Positions 42,399 to 51,305 of a stretch of 51,592 bases of DNA are shown here, piece by piece. This stretch comes from Halorubrum xinjiangense. GTDB taxonomy: Archaea > Halobacteriota > Halobacteria > Halobacteriales > Haloferacaceae. The notes beneath the pieces were generated by a model that saw nothing but the letters and a program-made list of their open reading frames with translations, searched no databases and was not told the DNA's origin. How positions within the stretch are numbered: position 1 is the first letter of the stretch; each line of letters starts with the position of its first letter. A program made the translations under genes and the position numbers. The DNA lies in assembly GCF_900102375.1 (NCBI RefSeq), contig NZ_FNBO01000017.1, forward strand, positions 1 to 51,592, written 5' to 3'.

Positions 42399-42690
42399 CA
42401 GTCGGTCACTTATAAATAACTGAGAACAGATCCGCGGCGAACACCTCCAAAGCCCCAGCCGCGAGGCCGCCGTACGCTCGCTGCGCGCTTCACTCGGTCG
42501 CTCACTTCGTTCGCTCCCTCGTTCCAGTGCTTACGTCGCCTACGGCGGCCTCGCGACTGCCCCTTTGAGTCCCGCCCCGCACCGCACAGCACCCCACGCC
42601 TCCCCAGCCTCGTCGCTCGCGCTTAAAAGCGCTCGCGACTCCCTCGCGCGTGCGGTTCGCGCCGCATTGCGGCGCTCACCGGCACGCGCC
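42399..42690 (+). repeat. Dispersed structured repeat, copy D
   Basis: The 531-nt gap between folCP and the ABC gene holds this copy. A partial upstream unit end (GCCCCAGTCGGTCAC) precedes the TATA box TTATAAATAA (about 42410-42419). The leader is GCGAACACCTCCAAAGCCCC. The 15-bp stem pairs CGCGAGGCCGCCGTA (42460-42474) with 42541-42555. The 3' part has GTCGC...GCGAC around 42612-42639 and the hairpin GCGCCGC (42659-42665) with 42669-42675, flanked by GCGCGTGC and GCACGCGC. The region 42232-42398 shows nothing further that I can support. Confidence 0.85.
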
Positions 42691-42762
42691 GAACGGCGGT
42701 TGATCGGGGCGTGTCGCCGCCGAAGAGCAACCCTTACGCGCGCCGCGGCCGCATCCGATCGC

Positions 42763-43908
42763 ATGGACGAGACAGCGACCGACGCCGCGGTCGACGCCCC
42801 CGCCGACGGGGCGACTCCGGGCGGCCCCGCGGCCGACCCCGTTGTCGTCGGGGAGGGGGTTCGCAAGTCGTACGGCGACGTCGACGCGCTCGACGGGGTC
42901 GACCTCGACGTCGCGGCCGGCGAGGTGTTCGGGCTCATCGGCCCCAACGGCGCCGGGAAGACGACGCTGGTGCGCGCGCTCACCGGCACCACCGAGGCCG
43001 AGGGCGACCTGCGCGTCTTCGGCGCGCCGCCGGGAGCCGTCGACCCGGCCCGGATCGGGCTGCTCCCGCAGTCGTTCGACCCGCCCGCGCGGCTCACGGC
43101 CCGCGAGCTGGTCGACTACTACGGCGGGCTCTACGACGCGGCCCGCGACACCGAGTCGGTCCTCGAGGACGTGGGGATGGCCGACGACGCGGACGCCTGG
43201 TACGAGACGCTCTCGGGCGGCCAAAAGCGCCGGACCTGCGTCGCGACCGCGGTCGTCAACGACCCCGACCTCCTCTTCCTCGACGAGCCGACGACCGGGA
43301 TCGACCCCGCCGGCCGGCGGGCGATCCACCGGCTGATCGAGCGGCTCGCGGCCGGCGGCACGACCGTCTTCCTCACGAGCCACGCGATGGACGAGGTCGA
43401 GCGGCTCGCCGACCGGGTCGCGCTGCTCCGCGAGGGGCGGGTGGTCGCGAGCGGCGCGCCCGACCGACTGGTCGCCGAGCACGGCGGCGCCCCGCGGCTC
43501 GACGCGGCGACCGCGGAACCGACGACCGAGGGGGCCGTCGAGGCCGTCGCGGCCGGCGTCCGCGAGCGCCTCGGCGACGACCCGACCGTCGAGGCGACCG
43601 ACGAGGGGCTCCGGGTGCGCGGCGTCCGGCCGGAAGCGATCGGCGCCGCGGTCGACGCGCTCGACGCCGCCGGCGTCGCCTTCGACTCGCTCTCGTGGTC
43701 GGAGCCGTCGCTGGAAGACGTCTACCTGCGGCTCACCGGCGAGGAGTACGCGCGGCGGGGGGACGGCGGACTGCCTGACGAGGCGGGCGGCAAGGGGCGT
43801 CGCGCAGCCGACGACGCGGCGCCGGATGGGGGCCGCGCAGCCGACGACGCGGCGCCGGACGGGGGCCGCGCAGCCGACGACGCGGCGCCGGACGGAGGCG
43901 ACCGATGA
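42763..43908 (+). CDS. ABC-2 exporter ATP-binding protein with a repeat tail
   Basis: A 381-residue ATPase. Walker A is [16 protein letters not shown], the signature [13 protein letters not shown], Walker [14 protein letters not shown] and the H-loop [10 protein letters not shown]. Residues about 240-340 form the C-terminal extension of exporter ATPases. The last 40 residues contain three identical 11-residue units ([11 protein letters not shown]), a low-complexity tail. It overlaps the permease gene by 4 nt (43905-43908). The start follows a strongly biased N-terminal Asp/Ala/Pro region and is supported by absence of better upstream codons. Confidence 0.87.
   Translation: MDETATDAAVDAPADGATPGGPAADPVVVGEGVRKSYGDVDALDGVDLDVAAGEVFGLIGPNGAGKTTLVRALTGTTEAEGDLRVFGAPPGAVDPARIGLLPQSFDPPARLTARELVDYYGGLYDAARDTESVLEDVGMADDADAWYETLSGGQKRRTCVATAVVNDPDLLFLDEPTTGIDPAGRRAIHRLIERLAAGGTTVFLTSHAMDEVERLADRVALLREGRVVASGAPDRLVAEHGGAPRLDAATAEPTTEGAVEAVAAGVRERLGDDPTVEATDEGLRVRGVRPEAIGAAVDALDAAGVAFDSLSWSEPSLEDVYLRLTGEEYARRGDGGLPDEAGGKGRRAADDAAPDGGRAADDAAPDGGRAADDAAPDGGDR
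43802..43900 (+). repeat. Three 33-bp tandem repeats in the ABC ATPase tail
   Basis: GCGCAGCCGACGACGCGGCG followed by CCGGANGGGGGCC repeats at 43802, 43835 and 43868 with a 33-nt period and few changes. It encodes 11-residue units. Such near-identical repeats change copy number easily, so protein length may vary between strains. Confidence 0.85.
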
Positions 43909-44660
43909 CCCGCCTCGGCCGGATCCGGACGGAGGCCGTCGCGGCCGCGCGGTCGTTCACCCGGCGTCGGACGGCGGTGTTCTTCACATTCTTCTTCCCG
44001 GTCATCCTTGTCGTCATCTTCGGCGCGCTGGTCCGGACCCAACCGACCGGGGGCGGCCTCTTCGCCGAGCCCGCGGGCTACTACATCCCGGGCTACCTCG
44101 CGGTCGTCGTCCTCTTTACGCCCCTCTCGCGCGTTGGCTCGGAGATCGCGCGCCACCGCGATGGTGGACGGTTCGAGAAGCTGGCGACGACCCCGCTCTC
44201 GCGGGCCGAGTGGCTGCTCGCGCACACGCTCGTCAACGTCGGGATCATCGGCGCCGCGAGCCTGCTCATCCTCGGGCTCGTGCTGGCGGTGACCGACGCG
44301 ACGCTCATCGTCTCGCCCGCGTTGGCCGCCCTGCCCGTCTTCGTCGCGGTCGCGGTGGCGCTGTTCTGCGGGCTCGGCGCGGTCCTCGGCGCGCTCGCGG
44401 ACTCGCAGGACGGCGTGATCGCCGCGAGCAACACGGTCGCGCTCCCCCTGCTGTTCCTCTCCGAGACGTTCGTCACGCCGTCGCTTTTACCCGAGTGGTT
44501 CCTGCCCGCGGTCGCCGCCTCGCCGCTGACGTACTTCGCGCGGGGGACCCGCGCCATCACCTTCGAGGGCGGCGCGTGGGCCGGCGACCTGCTGGTGTTG
44601 ACCGCGCTCGCGGCCGGCTTCCTCGCGGTCGGTGCGTACGCGGTCCCGCGGACCGAGTGA
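43905..44660 (+). CDS. ABC-2 type transporter permease
   Basis: A 251-residue membrane protein of about six helices. It starts with [20 protein letters not shown], a typical ABC-2 first helix. The segment [28 protein letters not shown] is the conserved cytoplasmic helix pair found in ABC-2/DrrB-type exporters, and [20 protein letters not shown] is the family's late conserved block. It pairs with the ATPase upstream through an overlap of four bases. Substrate unknown. Confidence 0.85.
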   Translation: MTRLGRIRTEAVAAARSFTRRRTAVFFTFFFPVILVVIFGALVRTQPTGGGLFAEPAGYYIPGYLAVVVLFTPLSRVGSEIARHRDGGRFEKLATTPLSRAEWLLAHTLVNVGIIGAASLLILGLVLAVTDATLIVSPALAALPVFVAVAVALFCGLGAVLGALADSQDGVIAASNTVALPLLFLSETFVTPSLLPEWFLPAVAASPLTYFARGTRAITFEGGAWAGDLLVLTALAAGFLAVGAYAVPRTE

Positions 44661-44737
44661 CGCCGCCGGCCGCCCCGCCCCGGAACCGTCCATTTATGTC
44701 CGCAGCCCGCGCATCCGTGAACTGAGAGGGAACGCCG

Positions 44738-44881
44738 TTGACCACCGTCCACTTCACCTGTCCGGACTGCGAGCAGACCATCGAGGTCAACGACGCGATG
44801 CGGGAGACGATACTCCAGACCGGCTGTCCGGTGTGTACCGCGGTCGCGGCGGAGGAGGACTTCGCCGCGACGTGCGAGTAG
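44738..44881 (+). CDS. Small zinc-ribbon protein
   Basis: A 47-residue protein with a TTG start. It has two CxxC pairs, TCPDCEQTIEV and GCPVCTAV, as in DUF7560-type haloarchaeal zinc ribbons, plus a final Cys. The tail is acidic (AAEEDFAATCE). A TTTATG element lies about 45 nt upstream. Small zinc-finger proteins of this kind are abundant in haloarchaea and some act in transcription or stress control; the role here is unknown. Confidence 0.7.
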   Translation: MTTVHFTCPDCEQTIEVNDAMRETILQTGCPVCTAVAAEEDFAATCE

Positions 44882-44960
44882 CCGTCGGAGAGAGTGACAC
44901 GTTCGCACACCGCATCCGGTTGCTGAGGCTTTTTGCGTCGACCGCGACAACCGTTCGACG

Positions 44961-45974
44961 ATGACGCCCGAACTCGACGAGATCGATCTCGGAACCGTGC
45001 CGCTCGGCCGAACCGGCCTGCGGACGAGCGAACTCCAGTTCGGCACGTGGCGGTTCGGCCGCGTGACGGAGGAAGGGAACCTGGAGATCGACGAGAAGCG
45101 GGCCCACGAGCTGCTCGACGCCTACGAGACCGCCGGCGGGCGGTACATCGACACCGCCGACGTGTACGGCGGCGGCGACTGCGAGCGCTGGATCGGCGAC
45201 TGGCTCGCCGAGCGCGACCGTGAGCGCTACACGGTCGCCTCGAAGGTGTACTGGCAGATCCGCGACGGCGACCCGAACAGCCGCGGCACGAACCGCAAGA
45301 ACGTCCGTCACCGCGTCGACGCCCTCTTAGACCGGCTCGACACCGATTACATCGACGTCCTCTACATCCACCGCTGGGACGACGAGACGCCCGCCCGCGA
45401 GCTGATGAAGACGCTGAACGGGCTCGTCGAGTCCGGGAAGGTCCACTACCTCGGCGCCTCCACGCTCCGCCCGAACGCCTGGAAGGTCGCCCGCGCAAAC
45501 GAGATCGCGCGGGGCGAGGGGTGGGAGCCGTTCAAGGTCCTCCAGCCGCGCTACAACCTCGTCGACCGCGAGGTCGAGGGGGACTACCTCGAGTTCGCGC
45601 GGCAGCAGAACCTCGCCGTCTCTCCGTGGAGCCCGCTCGGCCAGGGCTTCCTGACCGGGAAGTACGACCGCGACGCCGACCTCCCCGACGACTCGAAGGC
45701 GGCCGAGTCGAGCCGGTTCCAGGAGGCGTACCTCACCGAGGAGAACTTCGACGTCCACGACGAGCTCGATCGGGTCGCCGACGAGGTCGACGCCTCGCCC
45801 GCGCAGACCGCGCTCGCGTGGCTCGCGCACCGCGACGGCGTCACCGCGCCCATCGTCGGCGCGCGCACCGTCGACCAGCTGCGCGAGAACCTCGCGGCCG
45901 CGACGATCGACCTCTCCGACGAGCAGGTCGACCGACTGACCGCGGCCAAGCCCGGACCCTACGACGACTTATAA
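44961..45974 (+). CDS. Aldo/keto reductase
   Basis: A 337-residue TIM-barrel oxidoreductase. The catalytic tetrad is recognisable as Asp (YIDTADVYG), Tyr in the same segment, Lys in TVASKVYWQI and His in VLYIHRWD. The NADPH-binding end is TAPIVGARTVDQLRENLAA. KWD-like FQEAYLTEENFDV marks the AKR11/12-type (Tas, voltage channel beta) group. It would reduce carbonyl compounds with NADPH. The substrate is unknown. It starts 79 nt after the zinc-ribbon gene. Confidence 0.87.
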   Translation: MTPELDEIDLGTVPLGRTGLRTSELQFGTWRFGRVTEEGNLEIDEKRAHELLDAYETAGGRYIDTADVYGGGDCERWIGDWLAERDRERYTVASKVYWQIRDGDPNSRGTNRKNVRHRVDALLDRLDTDYIDVLYIHRWDDETPARELMKTLNGLVESGKVHYLGASTLRPNAWKVARANEIARGEGWEPFKVLQPRYNLVDREVEGDYLEFARQQNLAVSPWSPLGQGFLTGKYDRDADLPDDSKAAESSRFQEAYLTEENFDVHDELDRVADEVDASPAQTALAWLAHRDGVTAPIVGARTVDQLRENLAAATIDLSDEQVDRLTAAKPGPYDDL

Positions 45975-46022
45975 CGCGGCCGGCGCGGCCGACCGCGCAA
46001 CGCTGGACGCGGCGGAGTCGGC

Positions 46023-46682
46023 CTACCGCTCCGCGCAGTACTCGACGAAGTTCCGCAGGATCTTCAGCCCCGTCTCGCCGCTCTTCTCGGGGTGAAACTG
46101 CGTGCCGAACACGTTGCCGGCCTCGTTGGCGACGACCGCCGGGAAGTCGACGCCGTAGTCCGCGGTGGCGACGACCGCGTCGGGGTCGTCCGGCGCGGCG
46201 TAGTAGGAGTGGACGAAGTAGGCGTACTCCCCGTCTATCCCCTCGACGATCGGGTGGTCGCGCGTCACCTCCAGCTCGTTCCAGCCCATGTGGGGCACCT
46301 TCCGGTCTACCTCGAACCGGACGTTGGTTCCGGGGACTAAATCGAGGCCGGTCACCTCGCCTTCGCCCTCGTGGTCCGCCTCCTCGCTCGTCGTCAGGAG
46401 CATCTGCATCCCGAGGCAGATCCCGAAGAGGGGGTGTCCCGCCGCGGCGTGGTCGGTCAGCGCCTCGCGCAGCGGGCCGGCGTTCTCCATCCCCTCGCGG
46501 AACGCGCCGACGCCAGGGAGGACGACGCCGTCGGCCTCGGCGAACGCCTCAGGGTCGTCGGTGATCTCGACGGCCGCGCCCGCGCGCTCCAACCCGCGGG
46601 TCGCGGACCGGAGGTTCCCGAGCCCGTAGTCGACGACGACGACGTCCGCCAGCGTCTCCGCGGGCGGTTCGAAGGTGCTCAT
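46023..46682 (-). CDS. hisH: Imidazole glycerol phosphate synthase glutaminase subunit HisH
   Basis: A 219-residue class I glutamine amidotransferase. The nucleophile is Cys89 in PLFGICLGMQMLL, and the catalytic His197/Glu199 pair is in VFGTQFHPEKSG. VVDYGLGNLRSATRGLERAG is the characteristic HisH start. It makes ammonia for HisF in histidine and purine-linked AICAR production. hisF is not adjacent; haloarchaeal his genes are scattered. The gene is convergent with the aldo/keto reductase. Confidence 0.92.
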   Translation of the reverse strand: MSTFEPPAETLADVVVVDYGLGNLRSATRGLERAGAAVEITDDPEAFAEADGVVLPGVGAFREGMENAGPLREALTDHAAAGHPLFGICLGMQMLLTTSEEADHEGEGEVTGLDLVPGTNVRFEVDRKVPHMGWNELEVTRDHPIVEGIDGEYAYFVHSYYAAPDDPDAVVATADYGVDFPAVVANEAGNVFGTQFHPEKSGETGLKILRNFVEYCAER

Positions 46683-46771
46683 ACCTCCCCTCGGAGGGGA
46701 ACGGAAAAGTCGGTTTCCCTTGGAACAGCCGAGGACGGTCGGTCGGCGAACCGGAACGGGGAGCGGTCAGC

Positions 46772-47740
46772 TCACTTCAGCGCCGCCTCGGCCATCCGCT
46801 GCGGGAAGCCGAGAAGCAGCGCCACGATCCCCTGCGCCTCGTCGCCCTCGCGGAGCGCCGACCGGATCCGCTGGGAGACGATCTCCACGGAAATGATCAA
46901 CACGAGGATGACGAGGATCGTCGCCATCATGTTCGTGAACCGGAAGAGCCCCTGCTGGACGGAGAGCACGTTGCCGAGCCCGCCGCCGCCGATGATGCCG
47001 AGCGAGACGGCGATCCGGACGTTGATCTCGAAGATGTACAGCGTCCACGCGATAAACGGCGTCGTCACCTGCGAGAGCATCCCGAAGGTGATGAGCTGGG
47101 GCTTGTTCGCCCCCGTCGTCTCCATCGCCTCGATCGGCCCGTCCTCGATCTCCTCGAGCTCGTCCGTGAACAGGCGACCGAGGTTGCCGACGGTGTCGGT
47201 GGCGATCGCGAGCGTCGCGGTCACCGGGCCGATCCCGCCGAGCGGGATGTAGATAAGCCCCCACACGAGCGCCGGGATGGCGCGGATAGAGGACATGAGT
47301 CCGCGGAAGATGAAGTTGAACGGGAACGGGGTGACGCGCCCGGAGCCGAGCACGCCGAAAAGCAGCGCGAGCGGGAATCCCATCACGGTGCCGGCAAAGC
47401 CCATCGCGAGGGTGATGCCGGCCTCGCCGAGGAGCGGCGTCTCGCCGCCGAAGCCGCCCCAGATCAGGTTCCGCTCGTCGATGAACGCCCAGTAGTCGAG
47501 GAACCCGCTCGGCTCGATGAACGGGAACGCCGGCGTGAAGAACGGGAAGAAGTCGCGCAGCGCGTTGAGGAAGTTCGGGAGGTAGTTCGGGATGTTCGCC
47601 GCGAAGAAGCCGACGGAGATGAGCGCGTAGTAGAACAGGCCGGCGAGGGCGCCGAGCCCGACGAGGAACACCAGCGCGCGGACCCGCCGCGCGAGGACGA
47701 TCTCCTCGTATCGGTCGCGGACGCTGTCGCCGTAGCTCAT
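46772..47740 (-). CDS. phnE: Phosphonate ABC transporter permease PhnE
   Basis: A 322-residue membrane protein. The family block is VWGLIYIPLGGIGPVTATLA, then LFTDELEEIEDGPIEAMETTGA (the EAA loop), and SLGIIGGGGLGNVLSVQQGL near the end. Six helices are expected. Its start overlaps the ATPase gene by 4 nt. With PhnC and PhnD it forms an importer for phosphonate, phosphite or phosphate. No C-P lyase genes are seen, so import of phosphate or phosphite esters is as likely as phosphonate use. Confidence 0.88.
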   Translation of the reverse strand: MSYGDSVRDRYEEIVLARRVRALVFLVGLGALAGLFYYALISVGFFAANIPNYLPNFLNALRDFFPFFTPAFPFIEPSGFLDYWAFIDERNLIWGGFGGETPLLGEAGITLAMGFAGTVMGFPLALLFGVLGSGRVTPFPFNFIFRGLMSSIRAIPALVWGLIYIPLGGIGPVTATLAIATDTVGNLGRLFTDELEEIEDGPIEAMETTGANKPQLITFGMLSQVTTPFIAWTLYIFEINVRIAVSLGIIGGGGLGNVLSVQQGLFRFTNMMATILVILVLIISVEIVSQRIRSALREGDEAQGIVALLLGFPQRMAEAALK

Positions 47741-48564
47741 TGGCCCATCCCCCCGCCCGTGGCTCGCTTCGTCGACGCGTCATCGGACCCGCCCGACGAG
47801 CCGGGACCGTCGTCGGCCTCGCCGTCGGGCGCAAACATGCCTTCGGTGTCGATGTCGCCGTAGATGTCGTCGATCACGTCCATGTCGAACTCGTCGCGAT
47901 AGCCGTCGAACACCTTCTTGCCGTCGCGGAGCCCGATGAACCGCTCGCCGAACTTCCGGGCGAGGTTCACCTGATGGAGGCTGATGACGGCGGTCAGGCC
48001 GCGGTCGGCGGCGGCCGTCCGGAGGTAGCCCATCACCTGCTGTGAGGAGCCGGGGTCGAGGCTCGCGACCGGCTCGTCGGCGAGGAGGATCGTCGGGTCC
48101 TGGACCAGCGCCCGGGCGATCCCGACGCGCTGCTGTTGCCCGCCGGACATCTGCTGGGCGTTCTGTTGGGCCTCGTCTAAGAGCCCGACCGTGTCGAGCG
48201 CGTCGAGCGCCTGGAGCTTGTCCTCCTCGCTCTGTCGCTGGAAGAGCGAGTCCAGAAACGTGTTCCGGTTGAGCGAGCCGGTGAGCGCGTTCGAGTAGGC
48301 GTTCATCTGCGCGATGATGTTGTGCTGCTGGAAGATCATCGCGATGTCTGGGCGGGGCTCGTCGACGGGCGTGTCGCCGATCCGGATCTCGCCTTCGGTG
48401 GGGGTTTCGAGCCCGTTCATACATCGGAGGAGCGTCGATTTCCCCGAACCGGAGACGCCGAGCACGATGACGAACTCTCCTTCCGGGACCTCGAAGGAGA
48501 CGTCGTCGAGCGCGACGGTCTCGCCGAACCGTTTCGTTAGTCCCTCGACTGTGATGCTGCTCAT
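47737..48564 (-). CDS. phnC: Phosphonate ABC transporter ATP-binding protein PhnC
   Basis: A 275-residue ATPase. Walker A is VLGVSGSGKSTLLRC, the signature is MSGGQQQRVGIARAL, Walker B TILLADEPVASLDP and the H-loop ISLHQVNL. The last of these and the Q-loop AMIFQQHNIIAQM resemble PhnC proteins. The final 45 residues are low-complexity Asp/Gly/Ser. It is in an operon with phnE downstream and phnD upstream (28 nt). Confidence 0.88.
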   Translation of the reverse strand: MSSITVEGLTKRFGETVALDDVSFEVPEGEFVIVLGVSGSGKSTLLRCMNGLETPTEGEIRIGDTPVDEPRPDIAMIFQQHNIIAQMNAYSNALTGSLNRNTFLDSLFQRQSEEDKLQALDALDTVGLLDEAQQNAQQMSGGQQQRVGIARALVQDPTILLADEPVASLDPGSSQQVMGYLRTAAADRGLTAVISLHQVNLARKFGERFIGLRDGKKVFDGYRDEFDMDVIDDIYGDIDTEGMFAPDGEADDGPGSSGGSDDASTKRATGGGMGQ

Positions 48565-48591
48565 TAGGGCGAAATACTGTTTTCGGAGGGT

Positions 48592-49647
48592 TTACGAAAG
48601 GTCTTCGAACTCGAGACCGAGCTGGTCGAGCACGGTACGGATCATCTCGTAGTCGTCGATCGACCCGTCCTGAACGCCGGTGAACCACAGCGGCTCGCCG
48701 TCGTAATCGTCGCCGTGCGAGAGGTCGTCCTCCCCGACGTTCAAGATCGCCTCCTCGATCTCGCCTTTCACGGAGTTATCCCAGTTGGAGCGCGTCACGA
48801 GCGGGGCGCGCGGGATCGGGTCGGAGACCGCGAGCAGCTGTAGCTCGGTGCCCGACTCCTCGATCTCGTCGCCGGCGCCAGAGTACTCGGCGGAGATGTC
48901 GACGAAGTCCTGCGACATCTCCTCGAACTGCTCCTGGGGCACGTACGGGGCGGAGGAGAACGCGCCGGTCGTCGCGGCCATCACGTCGTCGCGCTGGACC
49001 ATCTGCTCGCGCGCCGTCGTGTGGTCCGAGTACTCGGCGTCGAAGTCGGCCGCGTCGCCGTCCGGGGCGTTACCGATGTCGAGCCCGGCGTCCTGAAGTA
49101 CCGTGAGCGGGACGAGCGTGCCAGACACCGAGAGGATGTCGCCCATGTAGATGAGCTCGCCCCCGAGGTCCGAGAGCGACTCGATGCCGGTGTCGGGCGT
49201 CGTCGTGATCGTCGAGAAGTACTGGGCCGCGCCGTACGCGATCCGGATCCCGACGATGTCGAGGATGTCCTCACCGGCGATGACCGCGGACGGCGAGATG
49301 TCGGCAATCTCGCCCTGATCGTTGCGGATGGCCTGGAGCGTCGCCGTGTAGCTCTCGGCGCGGCTCGGCTCGATCTCGACCTCGACCTCGGACTCGAGGT
49401 ACTCGAACATCGGCTGGTACTGCTCCTCGATGGCGACGTCGGCCTCGGCCGGGTTCAACACGAACTGCGCCGTGGGCACGTCGTCGGTCTCGCCGGCCGT
49501 GCCGCCGTCGGATCCGTCGGATCCGTCACTTCCGTCGCCGCCGTCGCTTCCGTCGCCGCCGGAACAGCCGGCGAGCGCGACCACGCCGCCCGCACCCGCT
49601 GTCTTGACAAACGTACGCCGGTCCGCCGACCACCTGTTGTCGGACAT
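48592..49647 (-). CDS. phnD: Phosphonate/phosphate-binding lipoprotein PhnD
   Basis: A 351-residue solute-binding protein. The N-terminus has a twin-arginine signal (ADRRTFVKTAGAGGVVALAG) ending in a lipobox (LAGC), followed by a Gly/Asp/Ser-rich linker. The mature domain has the PhnD pattern: QYQPMFEYLESEVEVEIEP, GEIADISPSAVIAGEDIL and VSDPIPRAPLVTRSNW. It captures the substrate outside the membrane and passes it to PhnE. Tat export and lipid anchoring are the norm for haloarchaeal binding proteins. Confidence 0.9.
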   Translation of the reverse strand: MSDNRWSADRRTFVKTAGAGGVVALAGCSGGDGSDGGDGSDGSDGSDGGTAGETDDVPTAQFVLNPAEADVAIEEQYQPMFEYLESEVEVEIEPSRAESYTATLQAIRNDQGEIADISPSAVIAGEDILDIVGIRIAYGAAQYFSTITTTPDTGIESLSDLGGELIYMGDILSVSGTLVPLTVLQDAGLDIGNAPDGDAADFDAEYSDHTTAREQMVQRDDVMAATTGAFSSAPYVPQEQFEEMSQDFVDISAEYSGAGDEIEESGTELQLLAVSDPIPRAPLVTRSNWDNSVKGEIEEAILNVGEDDLSHGDDYDGEPLWFTGVQDGSIDDYEMIRTVLDQLGLEFEDLS

Positions 49648-49676
49648 ACAGGCGGTACTTTCGCTCGCGCGACTAA

Positions 49677-49700
49677 TCGTTTTCTATGTTTTCTATATAG
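49677..49700 (-). promoter_or_regulatory. AT-rich promoter of the phnDCE operon
   Basis: On the minus strand two ATAGAAAAC copies follow one another (CTATATAGAAAACATAGAAAACG), 30-50 nt before the phnD start. Either AT-rich block could be the TATA box. CTATATAG (49693-49700) is a palindrome. The arrangement suggests an inducible promoter, for instance by phosphate starvation; that is inference. Confidence 0.5.
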
Positions 49701-49743
49701 ATACTGAACGGCCGTCGCGTCCGGGCGGCGTCCGACCGCCGGA

Positions 49744-50376
49744 TCAGAACTCCCCCAGCCGGGACTGGCCGTCGCCGCCGCTCCCCTCCCGGTCGCCGAC
49801 GCCGCTCAGTTCGGCCGCCCGCGCGATCGTCTCGAAGAAGCCGTCGCGCTGGCTCCGGTCGTACAGCGTCGCCGCCGGGTGGACTGATAAGAGTACGCGC
49901 CGCGACTCGCCGGCGAGCCGCGCGTCGACCACGCCGCCCGACTCCCCCGTGATCGCCACCGACCGGTCGAGGAGGTGCTCGCTCGGTACCTTCCCGAGGG
50001 TCACGATCAGCTCGGGGGCGAGCCGCTCGATCTCGCTTTCGAGATGGCCGCGGCAGTTCGCCAGCTCATCGGTCGTCGGGTCCCGGTTGTCGGGCGGCCG
50101 GCACCGCACGCAGTTCGTGATCCGCACGTCGGCGCGGGCGAGCCCCGCGTCCCGCAGCGCCTCGTCGAGCACGTCGCCCGACCGCCCCACGAACGGCTCG
50201 CCCTCCTCGTCCTCGGTGGCGCCCGGCCCCTCGCCGACGAACAGCAGGTCCGCGTCCGTCGGGCCGACCCCGTCGACGATCCGGCTCCGCGACTCGACCA
50301 GCGCCGGGCACCGCTCGCAGGACGGTACGCGGAGGTCCTCATCGAGCGCGGCGCCGTCGCCGCCGTCTTCGCTCAT
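49744..50376 (-). CDS. Family 4 uracil-DNA glycosylase
   Basis: A 210-residue enzyme. Motif 1 is FVGEGPGATEDEEGEPFVGR (GEGPG variant of GEAPG), and motif 2 is LLSVHPAATLYD (HPA). Cysteines at 20, 23, 92 and 108 keep the spacing of the 4Fe-4S cluster known in family 4 enzymes (CxxC, then 68, then 15 residues). It removes uracil from DNA. GC-rich haloarchaea face high cytosine deamination. The C-terminal tail is Gly/Ser-rich. Confidence 0.88.
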   Translation of the reverse strand: MSEDGGDGAALDEDLRVPSCERCPALVESRSRIVDGVGPTDADLLFVGEGPGATEDEEGEPFVGRSGDVLDEALRDAGLARADVRITNCVRCRPPDNRDPTTDELANCRGHLESEIERLAPELIVTLGKVPSEHLLDRSVAITGESGGVVDARLAGESRRVLLSVHPAATLYDRSQRDGFFETIARAAELSGVGDREGSGGDGQSRLGEF

Positions 50377-50437
50377 ACCGATGGCTCCGGGCGCGGTCGT
50401 CTAAGTTGCGTCGGTCGAGCGGCCGCGCCCCCGAGGC

Positions 50438-51025
50438 TCACTCTCCCGTCACCGCCTCGCGGTGCGCGCTCGCGGCGAGCGCCGCGATCCGGAGCGGCTC
50501 GCAGCGCCGGACGCCGTCGCGGGTGAGTCCCCTGACGGCCGCGGCAGCGCGCTCGGGGTCGATACCGACGGCGCGGACGAACCGGGGCTCGTCGGCGTCC
50601 GGTTCGTCGTCGGCCGCGTCCGAGGGGTCGACCGGAACGCGAGGCGGGAGCGACCGGTACGTCGCGAGCCGGTCGGCGAGGGCGTCGCCGTCGAACGCCT
50701 CCCGCAGCGCCGGTTCGAGCCCGGGGCTCGCCTCGTAGCTCACGGCGTAGACGGGCCGGTCGAGCGCATCGCGGAGTCGGTCGAGATCGAGGAGGTTGAA
50801 CCACGCGGGCGCGACGCCCGCGCAGGCGACGTGGCGGACGTCCTCGCGGTCGAGCGCGCGCCAGCAGTCGAGGACCGCGTCGGTCGCGTCCGTCCCGCCG
50901 ACGGTACACCGCGCGAACGCGAAGCCGTCCGGCGTGCCGTCGGCGCGGACGACGACGCCGGCCGCGTGGCTCGCGGTGCGGGCGTCAGAGAAGGCGACGC
51001 CGAGCGTGCGGCTCGGCGGACGCAC
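50438..51025 (-). CDS. DUF99 family protein
   Basis: A 195-residue protein. It begins MRPPSRTLGVAFSDARTASH, the DUF99 pattern (G-hydrophobic-D). The internal segment ATDAVLDCWRALDREDVRHV followed by ACAGVAPAWFNLLDLDRLRD and PVYAVSYEASPGLEPALRE also matches, from memory. DUF99 proteins are archaeal and related in fold to endonuclease V; activity is uncertain. The stop of the small DUF5786 gene lies directly upstream, so they are a two-gene unit. Confidence 0.75.
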   Translation of the reverse strand: MRPPSRTLGVAFSDARTASHAAGVVVRADGTPDGFAFARCTVGGTDATDAVLDCWRALDREDVRHVACAGVAPAWFNLLDLDRLRDALDRPVYAVSYEASPGLEPALREAFDGDALADRLATYRSLPPRVPVDPSDAADDEPDADEPRFVRAVGIDPERAAAAVRGLTRDGVRRCEPLRIAALAASAHREAVTGE

Positions 51026-51208
51026 CTACGCGTCCTCGGCTTTGATCTCCTGGAGCCGGTCGAGAAGCTCGTCGTTCGAGGCGCCGGGCTCGTAGTCGAC
51101 GGATCCCTCGTGGGTCTCCTCGGCAGCCCGGACGCCGTCGTCGTCGTCGAAGTCCGCGTCCAGGTCCTGATTCTCCTGTTCGGACTCGTCGTAGCTACCG
51201 AAGCCCAT
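51026..51208 (-). CDS. DUF5786 family small protein
   Basis: A 60-residue acidic protein starting MGFGSYDESEQENQ, the recognisable start of DUF5786. The rest (DLDADFDDDDGVRAAEETHE and GASNDELLDRLQEIKAEDA) is acidic then helical. It directly precedes DUF99 with no gap. Its function is unknown. DUF5786 proteins are found only in haloarchaea, to my knowledge. Confidence 0.75.
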   Translation of the reverse strand: MGFGSYDESEQENQDLDADFDDDDGVRAAEETHEGSVDYEPGASNDELLDRLQEIKAEDA

Positions 51209-51305
51209 ATGTGTGTAAAGCTAACAGGGGGCGACTGATAAATCTACGGCCGCCAGCGGCCGCGGTGTTAAGTTAAGAATGAGGCGGGACGAGGATTCAG
51301 TGCCT

